From assembly GCA_025201765.1 (NCBI GenBank), contig MU623354.1, forward strand, positions 124,001-188,000: a DNA stretch of 64,000 nucleotides. Direction: 5' to 3'. The DNA is from Daldinia sp. FL1419. Taxonomy: Eukaryota; Ascomycota; Sordariomycetes; Xylariales; Hypoxylaceae. Of the stretch, positions 23,512-36,225 are shown piece by piece. The notes beneath the pieces were generated by a model, which saw only the letters and a list, made by a program, of their open reading frames with translations, did no database searches and was not told the origin of the DNA. The position numbers and the translations under genes were made by a program. The number at the start of each line of letters is the position of its first letter. Position 1 is the first letter of the stretch.

Positions 23512-25822
23512 CTAACTCAACTGGTTCTTCTGCTCAACTTCCCGTTCCATCCTACTCACCTCTCCCTCAATGATGCCTGAATTATCTCCAGAGTCCTCTT
23601 GTTTAGCGTCACTCTCAGCAACCTCGCGCTGTTCAACTTCCTTCTTCTCCTGCTCTGCCAATTGGTGCTCTTCACGTCGTATTTCTTGGAGATCTATATC
23701 TTCAAAGCCGATGCGCTTAAGGATCGGCGCTGTGGCATGTCGGTATAACGTATGGCCTTTGACTAGATCGCCAACGTCAACGTTCTCGACACCCTGGACG
23801 TCAAGAACTGGATGCAACCCCGCAACCCCAAACTGGATGCTGCTACTCCTGTATAAAAATGCTAGAATGTAGTCATTTGGGCTGTATGCGTTAACGACTC
23901 TTCCGGAAACGACGGAGCGGATGCGGCGCCAGTCGGCAGAACTACTCGGGGTCGGGGCGCCTAGCATTATCGCGTTCTCGATAAGACCGAAGGCTTTGCG
24001 TTTAGCAAGCTGCTGTAGGCACACGTATATCACCTTGGCGCCCAGGGAGTAGCCGATAAGGGTGACGGGTCGCTCGCCCTGCGCTTTGTTGACAAGAGCG
24101 TCGGCGAGTACTTCTCCCGCCTTTTGGGCGCGCTGATTCGCGATGCTCCAGGGGTTGTCGATGACATGGCTGGCTTTCTGCAATTATGTTAGTACTTTAT
24201 TACAGTTCTAAGCCATACACTTATATATTGAATAAACGGTTCAATGTGAAGGGGAAGTAGAAGAGTGTGACTGGTATTCGTACCAACAAGCTTAGCGGCC
24301 ACAAGCCAGCGGATAATGCTGCGAAGACAGTGCGCTTGATGATCTCGGACTTCGCATAAGACCAGGCCGCCGAAGTAACCAGAGCTGTAAGCGCATTCCC
24401 CAGATTTATCAGCGCTTCCAGCTCGAAGCGGAGAGCGAATGATTCTTGGCCTGGGCCGATACATTTCCAGGGAGTGACCACTTCGTTTTTATCCCCCAGC
24501 CAACCTGAAATACCGATGGCAATCCGTAGCCGGTGCGCTTCGATTTCGCTCTCTCCTTGTTTCTCGATAGGTACAAAAGCGAAGTCTTCCACGTCTCGAG
24601 TGTATTGTTCCACTGTAACGTGGGGAGTAAGTAAAATGTCGTCGGAACTATACCATAGTAATATCGAGCCAGCAAACCCGATCTATGCACTACTAACCCT
24701 CGTAGACATGGAGTAGAAGTGTGGCTTTTAGAGGGGATAAGAGGGTAACTCACTAGCTTTACTCGTCATCTTGGCACCATAGGCGCCAAACAGACCACCT
24801 ACCAACACGCCACTCCCGGCCAACGCCCCAAGATAGCCCGCCGTAGCGGTAGCCCCAAGACCAATTCCACCTAGGACGGTGCCAACACCAGAGGCTAGGA
24901 GAGGAGCAGCCAATCCACCCGTGATGCCAATGAGCGCCGCCCCGGCAACTCCAGCTACGCCCATTTTCCATTTTCGAGCGGTGCGGTTCTCATCAGCTTT
25001 CTTCTTCGTCTCCTCCTCGGCCGTCATCTTCCCAGCCGCCGATAGTAGCCCGCGAGCCACTTTCTTTTCGTCTTCGGAGAGTACTGTGGCCGAGAGACCC
25101 AGGCTGGTGGCTAGATGCAGCAATAGAACACGCGAGTAGGCGTTGTAGTGTTCTAGACTCAGCAGGAGCAAGAGCACCGAGTGGAGGATTAATACCCGCT
25201 TCTCCTTGGACTTTTTTCGCAGTGTGGTTTCGACGGGGGGGTATGTTTTTAATAATGCCTCCGTGATCGTATCCTCGTGTTCGTTGGTCTCAATGCCCTC
25301 TGGTTTAGGCTCATTCTCTTCGCTTGCGAGTTCTGGCTTTGCTTGCTTCGACTGCTGTTTAGCTATTTTTCTAGAATTAACAATTTCCCCGACCCGGAGC
25401 ACAACAGAGTCCCTCCAGCTGTCGAAAAACTCTAGCGCGCTCGCCTTCAGCGTGACGATTTCCTCTTCGCTAACTTCCTTCTCACGTCTAGCTAGATCTG
25501 CCATTTGTTTTTCTAATGCTTTTTGCATTTCCTTCTCTCGTTCCTCATTGTTTAGTTTCTGGGGATCAGCTAAATCGCCATCGTCATTCGTTTGGGTGAA
25601 TAGGTGGTCTTCCCGAGAACCCGTTTCCTTGGGGTCGAAAGTATCTAGAAGTCGCTTGCGCATAAGTTCAGTAATGTCAGAGACGAGGATTGTGAGTGAG
25701 CTGCGATCGTCGCCTGTCTCTAATACGGTTGTGAGCGATTCGCCCTCTTCGTCTTGTTTCCTCGATCCATCTTCGCCGCTGCCGCCTAGCAAAGTACTGG
25801 CTTTTTGAAACATAGATGCCAT
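23512..25822 (-). CDS. DUF726 (TMCO4-like) membrane alpha/beta-hydrolase
   Basis: Member of the DUF726 family (human TMCO4, yeast Mil1/YFL034W), membrane-associated proteins with an alpha/beta-hydrolase fold. Minus-strand exons 24754-25822, 24284-24612 and 23512-24177 encode 687 residues, with 141- and 106-bp introns in correct phase. The N-terminal third is charged, with a coiled-coil-like segment around residues 90-145. A Gly/Ala-rich hydrophobic region (about residues 285-350) contains likely membrane helices. The hydrolase part holds the nucleophile elbow GYSLG with Ser510 and the conserved ERPVTLIGYSLGAKVIY. The tail is Glu-rich. The family's substrate is not firmly known. The 141-bp first intron is long for this window but joins GAYGAKMTSKA to MEQYTRDVEDF in the order the family shows. 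Confidence 0.9.
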
Positions 25823-26707
25823 TTTTCGTACTTATACTACCTTCAAGCATTACCAGCAAAATGATTTTAATAACAGTCTTGAAAGAGCAGGATCAAGATA
25901 AATAGATGTGTTTCCTGTTACCTAGGTACGCCTAGTCGTAAGATAACCTCTACGTCATCCATCTGAGCTCAGCTACGGTGCAAATCCCTGTTAGTACAAC
26001 ATCTAACTGGGTTTTGGATACGCTTAGCTTAGAGTACTCGATGTAGGTAGGAGATAGGTACTTCTTAAGAACTCAGTGGTAGCGTTGCTTGGACTAGATC
26101 GTTTCCATTTCATCAAATAAATGCAAACGCGCAGATTTACACGTACAATATACATCTAATATATGAGTTACTCGTATGATTTGGCGAATAACTCAAATAC
26201 TCGAACCATTGTCCTGATGTCATCATTCCAGCGCACGACGAGTGGCTTATGTATTTAACCGGTATAAGTTTACAATAATGAGGGCGTCTACTGGTTACCT
26301 ATGCATAAAAGGGACATAACACCAACGGATTGAATCCAAAAAGAGGTCGAATAGGAATAATATCGTGTTTTACTTCCCCGAGGACGGTATAAAGCGCCTT
26401 AGGAACAAACATAAGGCCTGATTTATGTTGGTTAACTACATGAACTATCTAATGAAACCCAGGTACTCAGCCTGTAAATGCAAAGAAAAAAAGAAACAAA
26501 ATGTAACCCCTTAAATTAATCAAATCTGCAATAGTGACGTCGTTATACTCTTCAACGAAACGAAATATTGCTAAGAGAAAGATACTATATATGTTCATAT
26601 AAAATGGACACATCCGACATATCCGTTCATACTTGGGAAGATTATTATCGGCGACGTCGGTTAAATAGATCTGAATGAACGAGTCAATATCTTGGGTTTT
26701 TTTCTTC
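25823..26707. other. Intergenic region upstream of the DUF726 gene and 3' of the kinase
   Basis: 885 bp serving as DUF726 promoter and kinase 3' region. It has one TACCTAGGTA palindrome (25919-25928). An open frame on the minus strand (26467-26796) overlaps the kinase's last exon in another frame and could be an alternative kinase C-terminus. Confidence 0.45.
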
Positions 26708-29635
26708 TCATATCTTGGTATGCAAACGCAGGTACTCACTTCGAACGCCATCGGCGATATAATCCCTACGGCGTCGGCGAGGTTGAACTCCTCCACGCCC
26801 CGGAGGGCTGGAGCCTCTGATTCGCCGCAAAAGCCTCTGTGCGAAATTACGCCTAGGGCGCCCCTGAGGAATCTTGACTGGCATTTTGGGTTCTGGTGTC
26901 AGCCAGTCTATCGGGTTTGGCGGTTGAATGACTCCGCCTTCCATTACGATATCGCCGTCTGCGTCGACATTTTCATCCGCGTTCCAGTTTTGATTACCGG
27001 CGGGTAATTTCTTAATAAGTCCAGCCGGAAGCTGAGGCGGACTCGGAGTTGGTGGAGGCGGATGTTCATACGGGTACGGGTCATCCGGATCTGGTTCAGG
27101 AGCGTGGTCGGGAAGAACGGCATCGTAGATACTGGTACATTGGAAACATATATGTCAGTAACTGCATACTTTATTTGTAAAACTCACGCTCTTTGAACCG
27201 ACTAGCTACCTAGGTAGTAGTACGCGGCCGAAATCGATAGTTAGAGAGGAGTGAGAGTTCTATTTACGCACTAGAATACAGTTAGCTAAGGGTAAGCCAT
27301 ATGCATAAAGGGGGCGGAGGGGAAGTGCTTGAACAGTCGGGTCTGGGGCTAGGATATAACCTATTCTATCACATACCAATGTTTTAACCCATTCCTTAAT
27401 TACTTCATCAGTCTCGCCTTCGTACTGCCTTTTTGCGCCTTCCTTTGCCATAGCCATTAGAGCATTAAGCTCCGGTCGCTCTTCGGGTTTGTGTCTCATA
27501 CATTGCGTGATTATCTCTCGGAGGTCTCTATCTATATAGCTCAACTCTGGGGAGTCCATGAGTAATGCTGCATAGTGAAGCGGGTTTTCCTGGCTCTGCT
27601 GAGGCGGCATTGGTGGGCGATGGACTGTCATGAGCGTCCATAAAGTCTATATCTAAACGTTAGACCGCCTGTCATGTTCGCTATATATAGAGCGACCTTA
27701 CCAATCCAATTCCCCATACGTTCGTGTGTGATCCGTAGTTTCCGGCTACGTTCTGCTCCGAAATCTCCCACCCACCCTGATCGTTAACATTTAAATACTC
27801 CCACTCTATTCCGAATTGTTCGGGGGCATAAAAGCCATATTTTCCGGTGAATCTATGCCGGAGATAGTATTGGCTGCAATTTTTTTTAATTCTCAGTAAG
27901 GATTAAACCTCATATTGGGGGCAAACATAAGCGTGGACTTACTTTCTCTTGTTAGGCTTTATTCTCGACGTACGCCCAAAGTCCGCGAGCTAATCCAGCG
28001 TCAGAATGTAAAGATATAGGTCTACGCATTGATATACTTACCTTTAATCTAGGTATTATGGCGTGCTCGCCATCTAGGGGTTCTTCGTCTAGGCCACCGA
28101 TCAAAACTGGAGGATTGCTTTGATTAGCCCCCTCTCATGGTTTCACAGTATCGAAATATTGAATAAGAATACTCACCATTTTTAGGGTCGATATCGAAAT
28201 GGACGAGCCGCCTTCCGGCATGTCTTTTGAATATTGACGGTACTTCTTCAAAAAGATCATGGTCGTGACCCATCCAATCAGGCGCCCCTTCGGGATTGTC
28301 AACCTCCATTTCCTCATTCGCATAGTTTTGAACAGCTTCGTTATGCCACTTATGTCGACCGGGATGGAACATTCGTGGGGGGTATCTGTGATAACCCATT
28401 ATGTCAGTATAAACTGCCCGAGGAGCTTACTACTAGACCAAAGGACAACAAATATGGTCTATTCTAGGGTCTGAGGGTTCCTTACTCTAGAGCAACAATC
28501 GACCGAACCACTGAAATCATCATTAGTTAGGCCAAAAAAGGGGGGGAGGCTATGGTTGAGGCAAAGCGAGAGTGACATACGACATAGCCAAAAAGACCAA
28601 AGAACACGATTGGGAACTCTCTTCTGTTCCTGTGCGATATAGGACTTTTCTATTCTTTGAATGAGATGAGATAAGTTGCCATTATCCATGTACTCCAGGA
28701 TGATGTAGTCGTGACGATTAACTGGGTTAACATCCCATGGAACAGCTTCGGCCAACATATTCTCTATTTGATCTTCCCTTGCCCCTATTACAGCCTGGTG
28801 CGCGAGTCTTCTTGCCTCCATTGCTTCAGGAAAGTTTTGAAAAAGTTCCCTCCGAGATGGTTGCTCTGGTTGATACTGGGGGTCCTGATCTACGATTATT
28901 TCCTGGGAGTCAGGAAAAGAGTTTACCGAACCGTCGCTCGAATCGTACAAGTCGATCGGTTCAAACTCGTACGGGTCCGGGTTTTCATCCACGACCGGGT
29001 CCCGAGTGATCATCTGTACACAATGGGCTGCGTCGGCTAATTCCTGCTAGGCTGTTAGAAGATCCCTATTTGTGTGCATTGCTTCTACGTACCATCAAGT
29101 GCGATAGTTCGCGCCGTATGACCGTACTGAACCAACCCCTACGCCCGATCTTGATCACCAAATCACGGGGAGGATCAAATTGCCTGAATTTCAAAGCTAT
29201 ACCGTTGGCGCCGTAACCTATCATTTTCGTATAAAGAATAGTCTGCGGGGGTAGAGTCTCGAAATATTCCTTGGCCCTACGAATCCTTTTCCGTATTCTA
29301 TCCCTATAATCCGGATCGTAAAGATCCGGATCTTCCATCACAAACGGTGGCCACGTACTTTCATTGTAGTCCCGTTTATATCGAGCCGGTTTCCATGGCT
29401 TCTTGATGTGATAGCGACGAGGATCAACTGGTCCTGGTCTTGGCAGCGGAGCGTGCGCCCATTCTTCTCGATCGATCTGATAGTCTAAAAAGCCCCTCCG
29501 AGCTTCGCCCCCCTCCTCGCGATACTTCTTAAAAATAGTATTTATACTTTTATAATGTTCCTGGTAGTTTTGAGGATTCCCCTGCATCTCCTCTGTCATC
29601 CAGTGGGGGACCCCTTCCATGTAATTGAGATTCAT
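26708..29635 (-). CDS. Protein kinase domain protein, ten exons
   Basis: Putative Ser/Thr protein kinase. Minus-strand exons: 29093-29635, 28581-29046, 28486-28510, 28177-28385, 28042-28106, 27943-27989, 27702-27873, 27272-27646, 27188-27201 and 26708-27131, giving 779 residues. Kinase elements in order: glycine loop GYGANGIALKF (about 140-150), Lys162 in LVIKI, catalytic loop VHFDIDPKN with Asp409 and Asn414, Asp439 in ADFGR, and the APE motif in FYAPEQF. HRD is replaced by HFD, so it is a non-RD kinase. The N-terminal 130 residues are not recognised; the C-terminus is Pro/Asp-rich, then Arg-rich. The 14-nt ninth exon and the C-terminal end are the weakest parts of the model. No orthologue name is assigned. 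Confidence 0.82.
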
Positions 29636-31581
29636 GATTGCGGTTACGGTCTTCGCCGTTGAAGCCTAGAGTCATGCAATAAACACTGCAATAAACACGT
29701 AGTATGAGAGCTAAACCCATGGATTCTACTTTGCTCATAGTCTCGAAATAAGGCTACGCACATTTTGAAAGACCATAATCGTCATTGTGTTATTGTGCTG
29801 CTTGCAGTAATATGATACACGGATTCCATTTGGTGAACAAAGAAACCCTAATAAGGAAGCCTTGCGCGAAGTACGGCCCTAGGAACACGAAAGAGAACTA
29901 TACCTAAAACAAAGGCTTTTTTTTCTCCTTCTCATGCACCCTTCGTCTAGTTTAAAGCCTGCCAGGTGGGATTCTTCTCTACTTGACGCCGCGCAAAACT
30001 GCATATGCTTCCCTTAGTAAAGTTCTCCTCCGTCATTTACAATATGTTGCTAATATGTCGATACTGGTCCGGGCTCTATAGGGATAGATGTGCCATATCT
30101 ATCCGATGAGGAGTAGGGAGTTATTACAAGGGTGCACAAGATACCATTGTTTTGCTATTGGCAGTTGGTAAATATTGGTACTCTATTAACGGGATTCGGG
30201 AGGCTAAAGTTGACGTAAGATGATATAAACTAAACCCTTGAGTACTAGCTAGATCCCTCAGGTGTTCTACTGAGAGTTCAAAAACAGGTCACAAAGCAAT
30301 TGTGAATGCCCCCTATATAATATACCTTTGTCGTCATACTAACTCATGTTTGACAGGATAACTATTTGCCTGAAGCATATATCCAATATAGTCTAGATAC
30401 AATTACCCACCCCATCCGGTACGCATACAAGACTGGTTTCCATATGTACTTTGTGCAGATGACTACGTCGGCTGAGGTGCATTAAAGGGGGGATTGTGAG
30501 AGTTCCGCATGCAGTACATCACAAAGAGCTTGTATGGCTCTACTAGCCTTAGAAGGTCCCTAGGTAGGCAGGTAGCTCTACTGCTAATGATACTCAATTA
30601 ATACTAAAACATCACAATAAGCAAACATACCTCCTATTGGGGTGCCCAGTTGATTCGGAGCTGAAAGCCCAGGCACAAATAACCTTCTTCATCAAGGCTG
30701 AGTATCACCTAATAGAACAATAGATATAGGAGATAGGTACTATACCTAGTTGAATGTCACTTTGTTCTTGAGTTTAGCTATCCTATAAGTACCCGAAGTT
30801 TGTACATTCCTACCTAGCTCTCGCCACCTACAAAATATAAGCACCAACAGCCCTGAAATATACCACGTACGACCACAGGATCTGGAAAACTCGGGATCCC
30901 GTCCGCTCTCCCATGTAGATAAGCCAGATACCGCCAGATCAGTAGTTGGGTCGGTGACGACCAGCGAATCCCTGGTGTTGTACGTTTTGCATCTTTCGTC
31001 TTCCGTGGTTTTCTTTTTAAATAGTAGAGAATTGTTGGTACCTTGGGATGTAGGTGACTTCCATGGATGTAGATGATATTCTTGTGTACCTGAGTACCTA
31101 CCTACCTACCTACCTACATGGACAATAGGCTTTGGTTACCTAGGGACCTACCTTATACATTAGACAAGTCATAGGTGGACATCAGGGCGCAAACTCGTTG
31201 CTATCGCTCAAATTAATGGACACCTCTACATATTGTGTAAATCGAAAAAGGTTTTGGTGTAAATATCTGCATTCACGCTGATATACTTGAGACATCAACG
31301 GTGTATGTTACATTAAGCGTGCGGTGCCTATTTGTAAACCCTTCAGCAATGCACATCACAGATTCTAGCCCTCTTATATCTTAAGGGTATTGGGCGCCTT
31401 GCTAATCAAACTCCATATACCCGAGAGTCGTGTCAGTGATGACGTATGTCTAATAATGCCTGGTCCTATTGCCCAACGCCAAGTCCATAAAAACATTTCC
31501 GTGCCACCTTCATTCTCATGCAAGTCATATCCCTTGTCATACGGTATATAGGTACGAGGGATGACACTTGATTTGAGCGGG
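29636..31581. other. Intergenic region between kinase and F-box genes
   Basis: 1.9 kb with no supported gene: promoter of the kinase and 3' region of the F-box gene. Tetranucleotide ACCT units occur near 31095-31118 and degenerate CCTAGG-type palindromes near 30562 and 31139. Confidence 0.45.
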
Positions 31582-33795
31582 TTATTGGTCAAAAATATCA
31601 GCATCTCCGCCATCCCAATCGGGATCCGAGTCCTCTGGTGAGTCTAGAAAGTCCTCCATGTCGAACTTTCTTTCCATGGGCCGATGATTATCAACTTGAA
31701 TATCCACCACGTCACAAAGACCATGGATAAATTCATCATCAGATATATGTCTTGAAACTTTTCTCACTTTGCGTTCTAATTTCCCTCGGTCAGAGTGGTC
31801 GGCAGCTAGCTCATCCTCGCTCTCTTCATCGTCGGCGTCTTGTTCCTTCAGTAGTAACCCACTTCCCCTGAGCCTCTTCAGCTCTTTGCTAATGGCCGAG
31901 GCCCTTGAAAGCTCGGCCTTACTTAGGTAATTCGGCTCGCCCTCCGACGATGTTGGTGCCGGTGATAGATTGGCAATTCGTGTACTTCGTCGTTTTGGTG
32001 GTGCTACAGGAGCCGGCAGTTTCGGCTTCAGCTTCTTCTGGCCTTGCTGTTGAATCTTCGTCGGTGGTGGGCGTACTACCTTTAAATCTTTGGGCGATTT
32101 TATTCTCCTTTTGAAAACGCTCACCATTTTATCAACCCAGAATTCTCGAAATTCTTGGCGTTGGCGCCAACCTATGTCTAGTGCGATCCTCAACGCAAGT
32201 CGGCGAAGGTGGGGGAGGTCTGATGCACTCTGCACTAGGCTTTGAAAAAAGGTCTCTGCTGCCCGGCGACCCCACTTCCGCATGTGGAGGATTTCGATAG
32301 ACTGGATCGAAGACGGCCATGTCGGCACATTATCCTCTGTAAGAAGAACATCATACTCCGGTTTGTTGTCGGCATAATGTTCATGGTGTCGGAAATAAGA
32401 GAGATCCATATAGAGGTGTCGTAGTTTCGGGCAAGCCGGCCGCAGGATAGGGAGAAAGGCCAGGCTTAAAGATTGGCAGTGATTGATAGTAAGGCTATGC
32501 AAGTGATTCCCGTGGCTAAGCAGGAAATTTACAAGGTCATCTGCTGTGAGCTCCCAACAGTTGATAAGTTCAAGGTGTTTGAGAGTGGCAGGGAGTTGAT
32601 CCAATAATAGACCGTTAACCAGTGTACAAGACTCTAATATGAGATACTCAAGGTTTGGCAAAGCTGAAATACAATCGGAAAGTTGAATAATTCTTCGACG
32701 GTTCTGCTTTATTATCTCCTCGGTGGATTGCTGCCGAACTGTTAAACCCCAGGATGCAAGTTGATAGTTCACAAATGCTACTTTTTGCAAGCTAGCAAAA
32801 CTCGAGTTCAAATGAAAGTGTGCTAGCTTCTCTAAAGAGAGTGATTCTGAAGTGAGACGTGAATTCCATCGCCAGCTTCTTAATTGCGTCGGCGCAGCGG
32901 CATCGCTAGCTTTATGACCAGCCAGCGTTTGCATTAAGTCATCCGCCGCACATTTGAATCGAACGTGCTCGTCTAGTTTACGATAAGGTGGCTCATCAGA
33001 TTCGTGGTATAACTCCATACTTGATAGTCTTGGCAAATTCTGGACCACAGTCTGCAAGTTCAGATAGTTTGTACCGTATTTTGGTATCAGCGTTGACGCC
33101 ACTTCCATCTGCAGAATCTCAACTTTCGGGCGGTAATTAATTATGGTCGTGTCGGGAGACAGGTTCAAAGTGTCAATGAACTGGCTAAGAGATGTCTGGG
33201 GTGCTTTGGCGTATCGCCAATGATGGTAGAACGGGGGACACTTGTATAGGTTTGCCAACGCAGGCTCGACAAAGGTCTTGCAAACCCGCGCAGCTGACAT
33301 CAAACTTGAGACCGCGTCGGAAACATCTTCGCGCCTCGAGGAAAGGTCACGGATCGGTGCAGCGACATTATCGATGATGCATAGTAGGACATGATATGGG
33401 AGATTGGCCCAAGGAGGATGGGACGTATAACTGCCGAAGGGAGCTACAGGCGAAGCTGTAGGAGTCGCATCGTTCGAATTTGGGGTGCTTGGGGCTATAA
33501 CTTTTGGGGGCGCTTCTTTGTCGGTATTACGGGTTCGACGTAGGACTTTTCTCGGAGAAGGCAAATAATCGTCGTGAGAACTCTTTCGCTTTCGCGTGGT
33601 TGGAAATTTATGTTTGACCGGAGGACTTCTACTATTGAAACCATCGTCGTTATCGTCGTCAAAATCATCATCGAATTCAGATGAGGACGAGTACGAATGG
33701 AAGTATGCGGCGGTTGATCTGGTTGTGCGACATGGTGCCTTCAACTTGGCAGCGCGGGATGGATTACTCCGAAGAGATCGTCGAGGTCGATCCAT
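31582..33795 (-). CDS. F-box and leucine-rich repeat protein
   Basis: Probable substrate receptor of an SCF ubiquitin ligase. It is a single intronless frame of 737 residues. The N-terminus is basic and Ser/Asp-rich with likely nuclear-localisation clusters (RKRKSS, KVLRRTRN). An F-box-like segment starts around residue 130 (PPWANLPYHVLLCIIDNV). The middle has leucine-rich repeats, clearest around residues 365-460 (LPNLEYLILESCTL, ATLKHLELINCWELTADDL, LHSLTINHCQSL). The C-terminus is charged, with a basic Pro/Lys segment and an acidic end. No gene name can be assigned, and the substrate is unknown. It is divergent from SUZ12 over 2.4 kb. Confidence 0.85.
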   Translation of the reverse strand: MDRPRRSLRSNPSRAAKLKAPCRTTRSTAAYFHSYSSSSEFDDDFDDDNDDGFNSRSPPVKHKFPTTRKRKSSHDDYLPSPRKVLRRTRNTDKEAPPKVIAPSTPNSNDATPTASPVAPFGSYTSHPPWANLPYHVLLCIIDNVAAPIRDLSSRREDVSDAVSSLMSAARVCKTFVEPALANLYKCPPFYHHWRYAKAPQTSLSQFIDTLNLSPDTTIINYRPKVEILQMEVASTLIPKYGTNYLNLQTVVQNLPRLSSMELYHESDEPPYRKLDEHVRFKCAADDLMQTLAGHKASDAAAPTQLRSWRWNSRLTSESLSLEKLAHFHLNSSFASLQKVAFVNYQLASWGLTVRQQSTEEIIKQNRRRIIQLSDCISALPNLEYLILESCTLVNGLLLDQLPATLKHLELINCWELTADDLVNFLLSHGNHLHSLTINHCQSLSLAFLPILRPACPKLRHLYMDLSYFRHHEHYADNKPEYDVLLTEDNVPTWPSSIQSIEILHMRKWGRRAAETFFQSLVQSASDLPHLRRLALRIALDIGWRQRQEFREFWVDKMVSVFKRRIKSPKDLKVVRPPPTKIQQQGQKKLKPKLPAPVAPPKRRSTRIANLSPAPTSSEGEPNYLSKAELSRASAISKELKRLRGSGLLLKEQDADDEESEDELAADHSDRGKLERKVRKVSRHISDDEFIHGLCDVVDIQVDNHRPMERKFDMEDFLDSPEDSDPDWDGGDADIFDQ

Positions 33796-36225
33796 TGTTA
33801 GAGGCGTGAATCATTAGTTTGCTTGAAGGGGTAGGCGGGCACGGCGATAGTTGTCATAAGAGCGACAATGAATTGAGTAGTTTAGGCAGTAGATATTATA
33901 TATGTACCTACCTACTTAGGTAGTAATTTGAACGAAACTATTGCAGGTGTTCTTGCAAATGGATGTTCCGGTGTGAATGAGAATGGGTTAGGTAAATCGG
34001 AAATGGACTGTGTTTATCCTAAAAAGTACAACTTACGAGGTACGGCATTGACTCACTGCAGCTAATATAGATTGGCGGGATGTTCCACTTAATAAGGTTT
34101 TTTGCTTATGATTGGATCTGCATCCTGAAACCCCCACCTACCTCACTTTTACTATGTACACCTACGTATGTACTTGTTGAAATTGTATCAACGTAGGTAC
34201 TGCCGAACTTCAACTTAGGTACCTATGTACCTTCCTAATCCCTCTAATAATAAGAGACGGATGGATAGAGTTGAGAATTTTATAACAACCCACGCACTAA
34301 GGTTAGGTACACGCTGCGTATAATACGTGGAAGATGTCTACGGCAAAGTTAATGCCTATATTTTAACCAATTAGTCGAACTTATAAACATAAGAAAAGTC
34401 TAGTGTAACACCCTCCTTCACTTTATTTCAACCAAATGCTGCGATCATATAAACATCAACTACCTAGCAACACTAACAGCGCCAACTTATGCCCAGCTTG
34501 CCATAATATATGCTTTCCGTCCGCAACCCGAAACCATTTACCAAACATCGTCGGCCTTTTAGTAAGGCTTACTACGTATGTCTCTACTCCCTAATACGCA
34601 CCCAACGGCATCAATGGTTTGTTGGTTTGGAATCCGACAATAAATTATAATAAGTCGTATAGTAGCAAACGCATATTTGCTCTGATGATACTCGACAAAC
34701 AGCGTGACTATTGGTGGTTTTCTTGGATCGGCCATCCATAGTTGAAGGATTATATGCCTAAGGAGGTACCTAGGTATATAAGGTAACGAGCTTTTACGTA
34801 GGAATAATTCGGTCTATTGAGGTTAGAATCCTAGCATTGCATAACTAGTCTTAGATCTCACCAGGCTTTGCTACCTCTTAAGTTGAATGGCATATCTATT
34901 CAAAAAATGAATAGTAAATGTACGATCATTTCGCTTAGAATGAAGCACTTGGTACACTTATTGAGATGATATATGATGATATTCTATAAAATGCACAACT
35001 TTCTAATAACACCGTCCGCTCGCATATATTAGGATAAACTTTGGGTGGTGTAAGCTAAACGTGGATTAAAGGCATACTAAATATCTACGATGAGGGACTA
35101 ACGTTGCCAGGTAATATCAAGGAACAATCGGAATTCCTCGTGTATATTGTTAGGGATGGGGCTCTTACAGGTATCCAACCCGAATACACTTGCCTATCAA
35201 AGTGGGAGATACCACTCGAAATATCCAAGAGCGAATGTATTGTGCTAGTGTATAAACCTGTGTTCATTCTGTTTTTAAGGTTTCGCTAGTTGAACTTGCA
35301 CAATTTAGAAAAGGAGTCCATGTCGTCCAAATGATAATGTAACCAAAGGGGGGAGGTGGGTCTGTAAGAGTAGGGCGCTTAAACGGTCCTGCGGTCGCAA
35401 CAATGAATATTTTAAATGTTGTGTCTTGTACCTCCTTCATATTAGGTGTAGGTACCTATGGAGATATGAACTAGGTACGTACCCTTTTTTCTTGGATAAT
35501 GCATGGATCCGCCACTTAAAAGATGTGACGGTAGGTAGCCACACATTTCTCACGACCCCTGCAGGATTGGTTCTTTCCTCCTCAGCCTACCTTGGTTAGT
35601 CGGAACGCGTCGACGGGTTCTTCCACTTTTCACGCATCGCATCGCGGACATGTCAACCGCATCACATGCCCTCCCAACTTATTTCTCTATAGTCACATTT
35701 TCTTATACTCACTATTGCTATCGCGACTGAATGCGCCGGCGAGCTCATAGTTTTTGCCCATAAATCATCCTCACCAATTCCATCCAACGTAAACAACGGG
35801 GGTTCATGGCCAGCCACATTTAATTTGTTGCACATCTCATCATCATCGTCGTCATCGTCAAAGCCACTGTTTTTTACTCATTTTTAGACTTCATTTCGTC
35901 TGGATCACAATTCCTCGCCTAATTTTCATCACCAGTTGAGGGCCCGTGATTTACGTTGACTCGTTTTCGATACTAAGGATATTCAATAATGCAAATTAAA
36001 TATCTATAATTCCTAATTGGTTGCATCCAAAACTTGGTGCTTCCAAGGCCATTGCTCGGCAACAACTCACACCTGCTTATTCTCCCCCTTTAGCAGGAGC
36101 TTGCCCGGCAACGTCCGGCATCATCTCATAGTTGCTTGGTCGTTCTTGTATCTACCTGACCGCTCTATCTCTAAAATAGGGTACCACAATACTGTGGTGG
36201 GCTGCGCCGATGTTCTCCTTCAGAG
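33796..36225. promoter_or_regulatory. Divergent intergenic region between the F-box gene and SUZ12
   Basis: 2.4 kb containing both promoters. One TACCTAGGTA palindrome lies at 34767-34776 and a related ACCTACCTACTTAGGTAG at about 33906. The 3' third (35600-36200) is C/T-rich and may be the SUZ12 leader. Small frames (35085-35289 on both strands) are not supported. Confidence 0.45.

Noticed and set aside
24759..24971. Trp/Gly-rich 70-codon minus-strand frame
   Set aside because: It is the out-of-frame shadow of the Gly/Ala-rich segment of the DUF726 gene.
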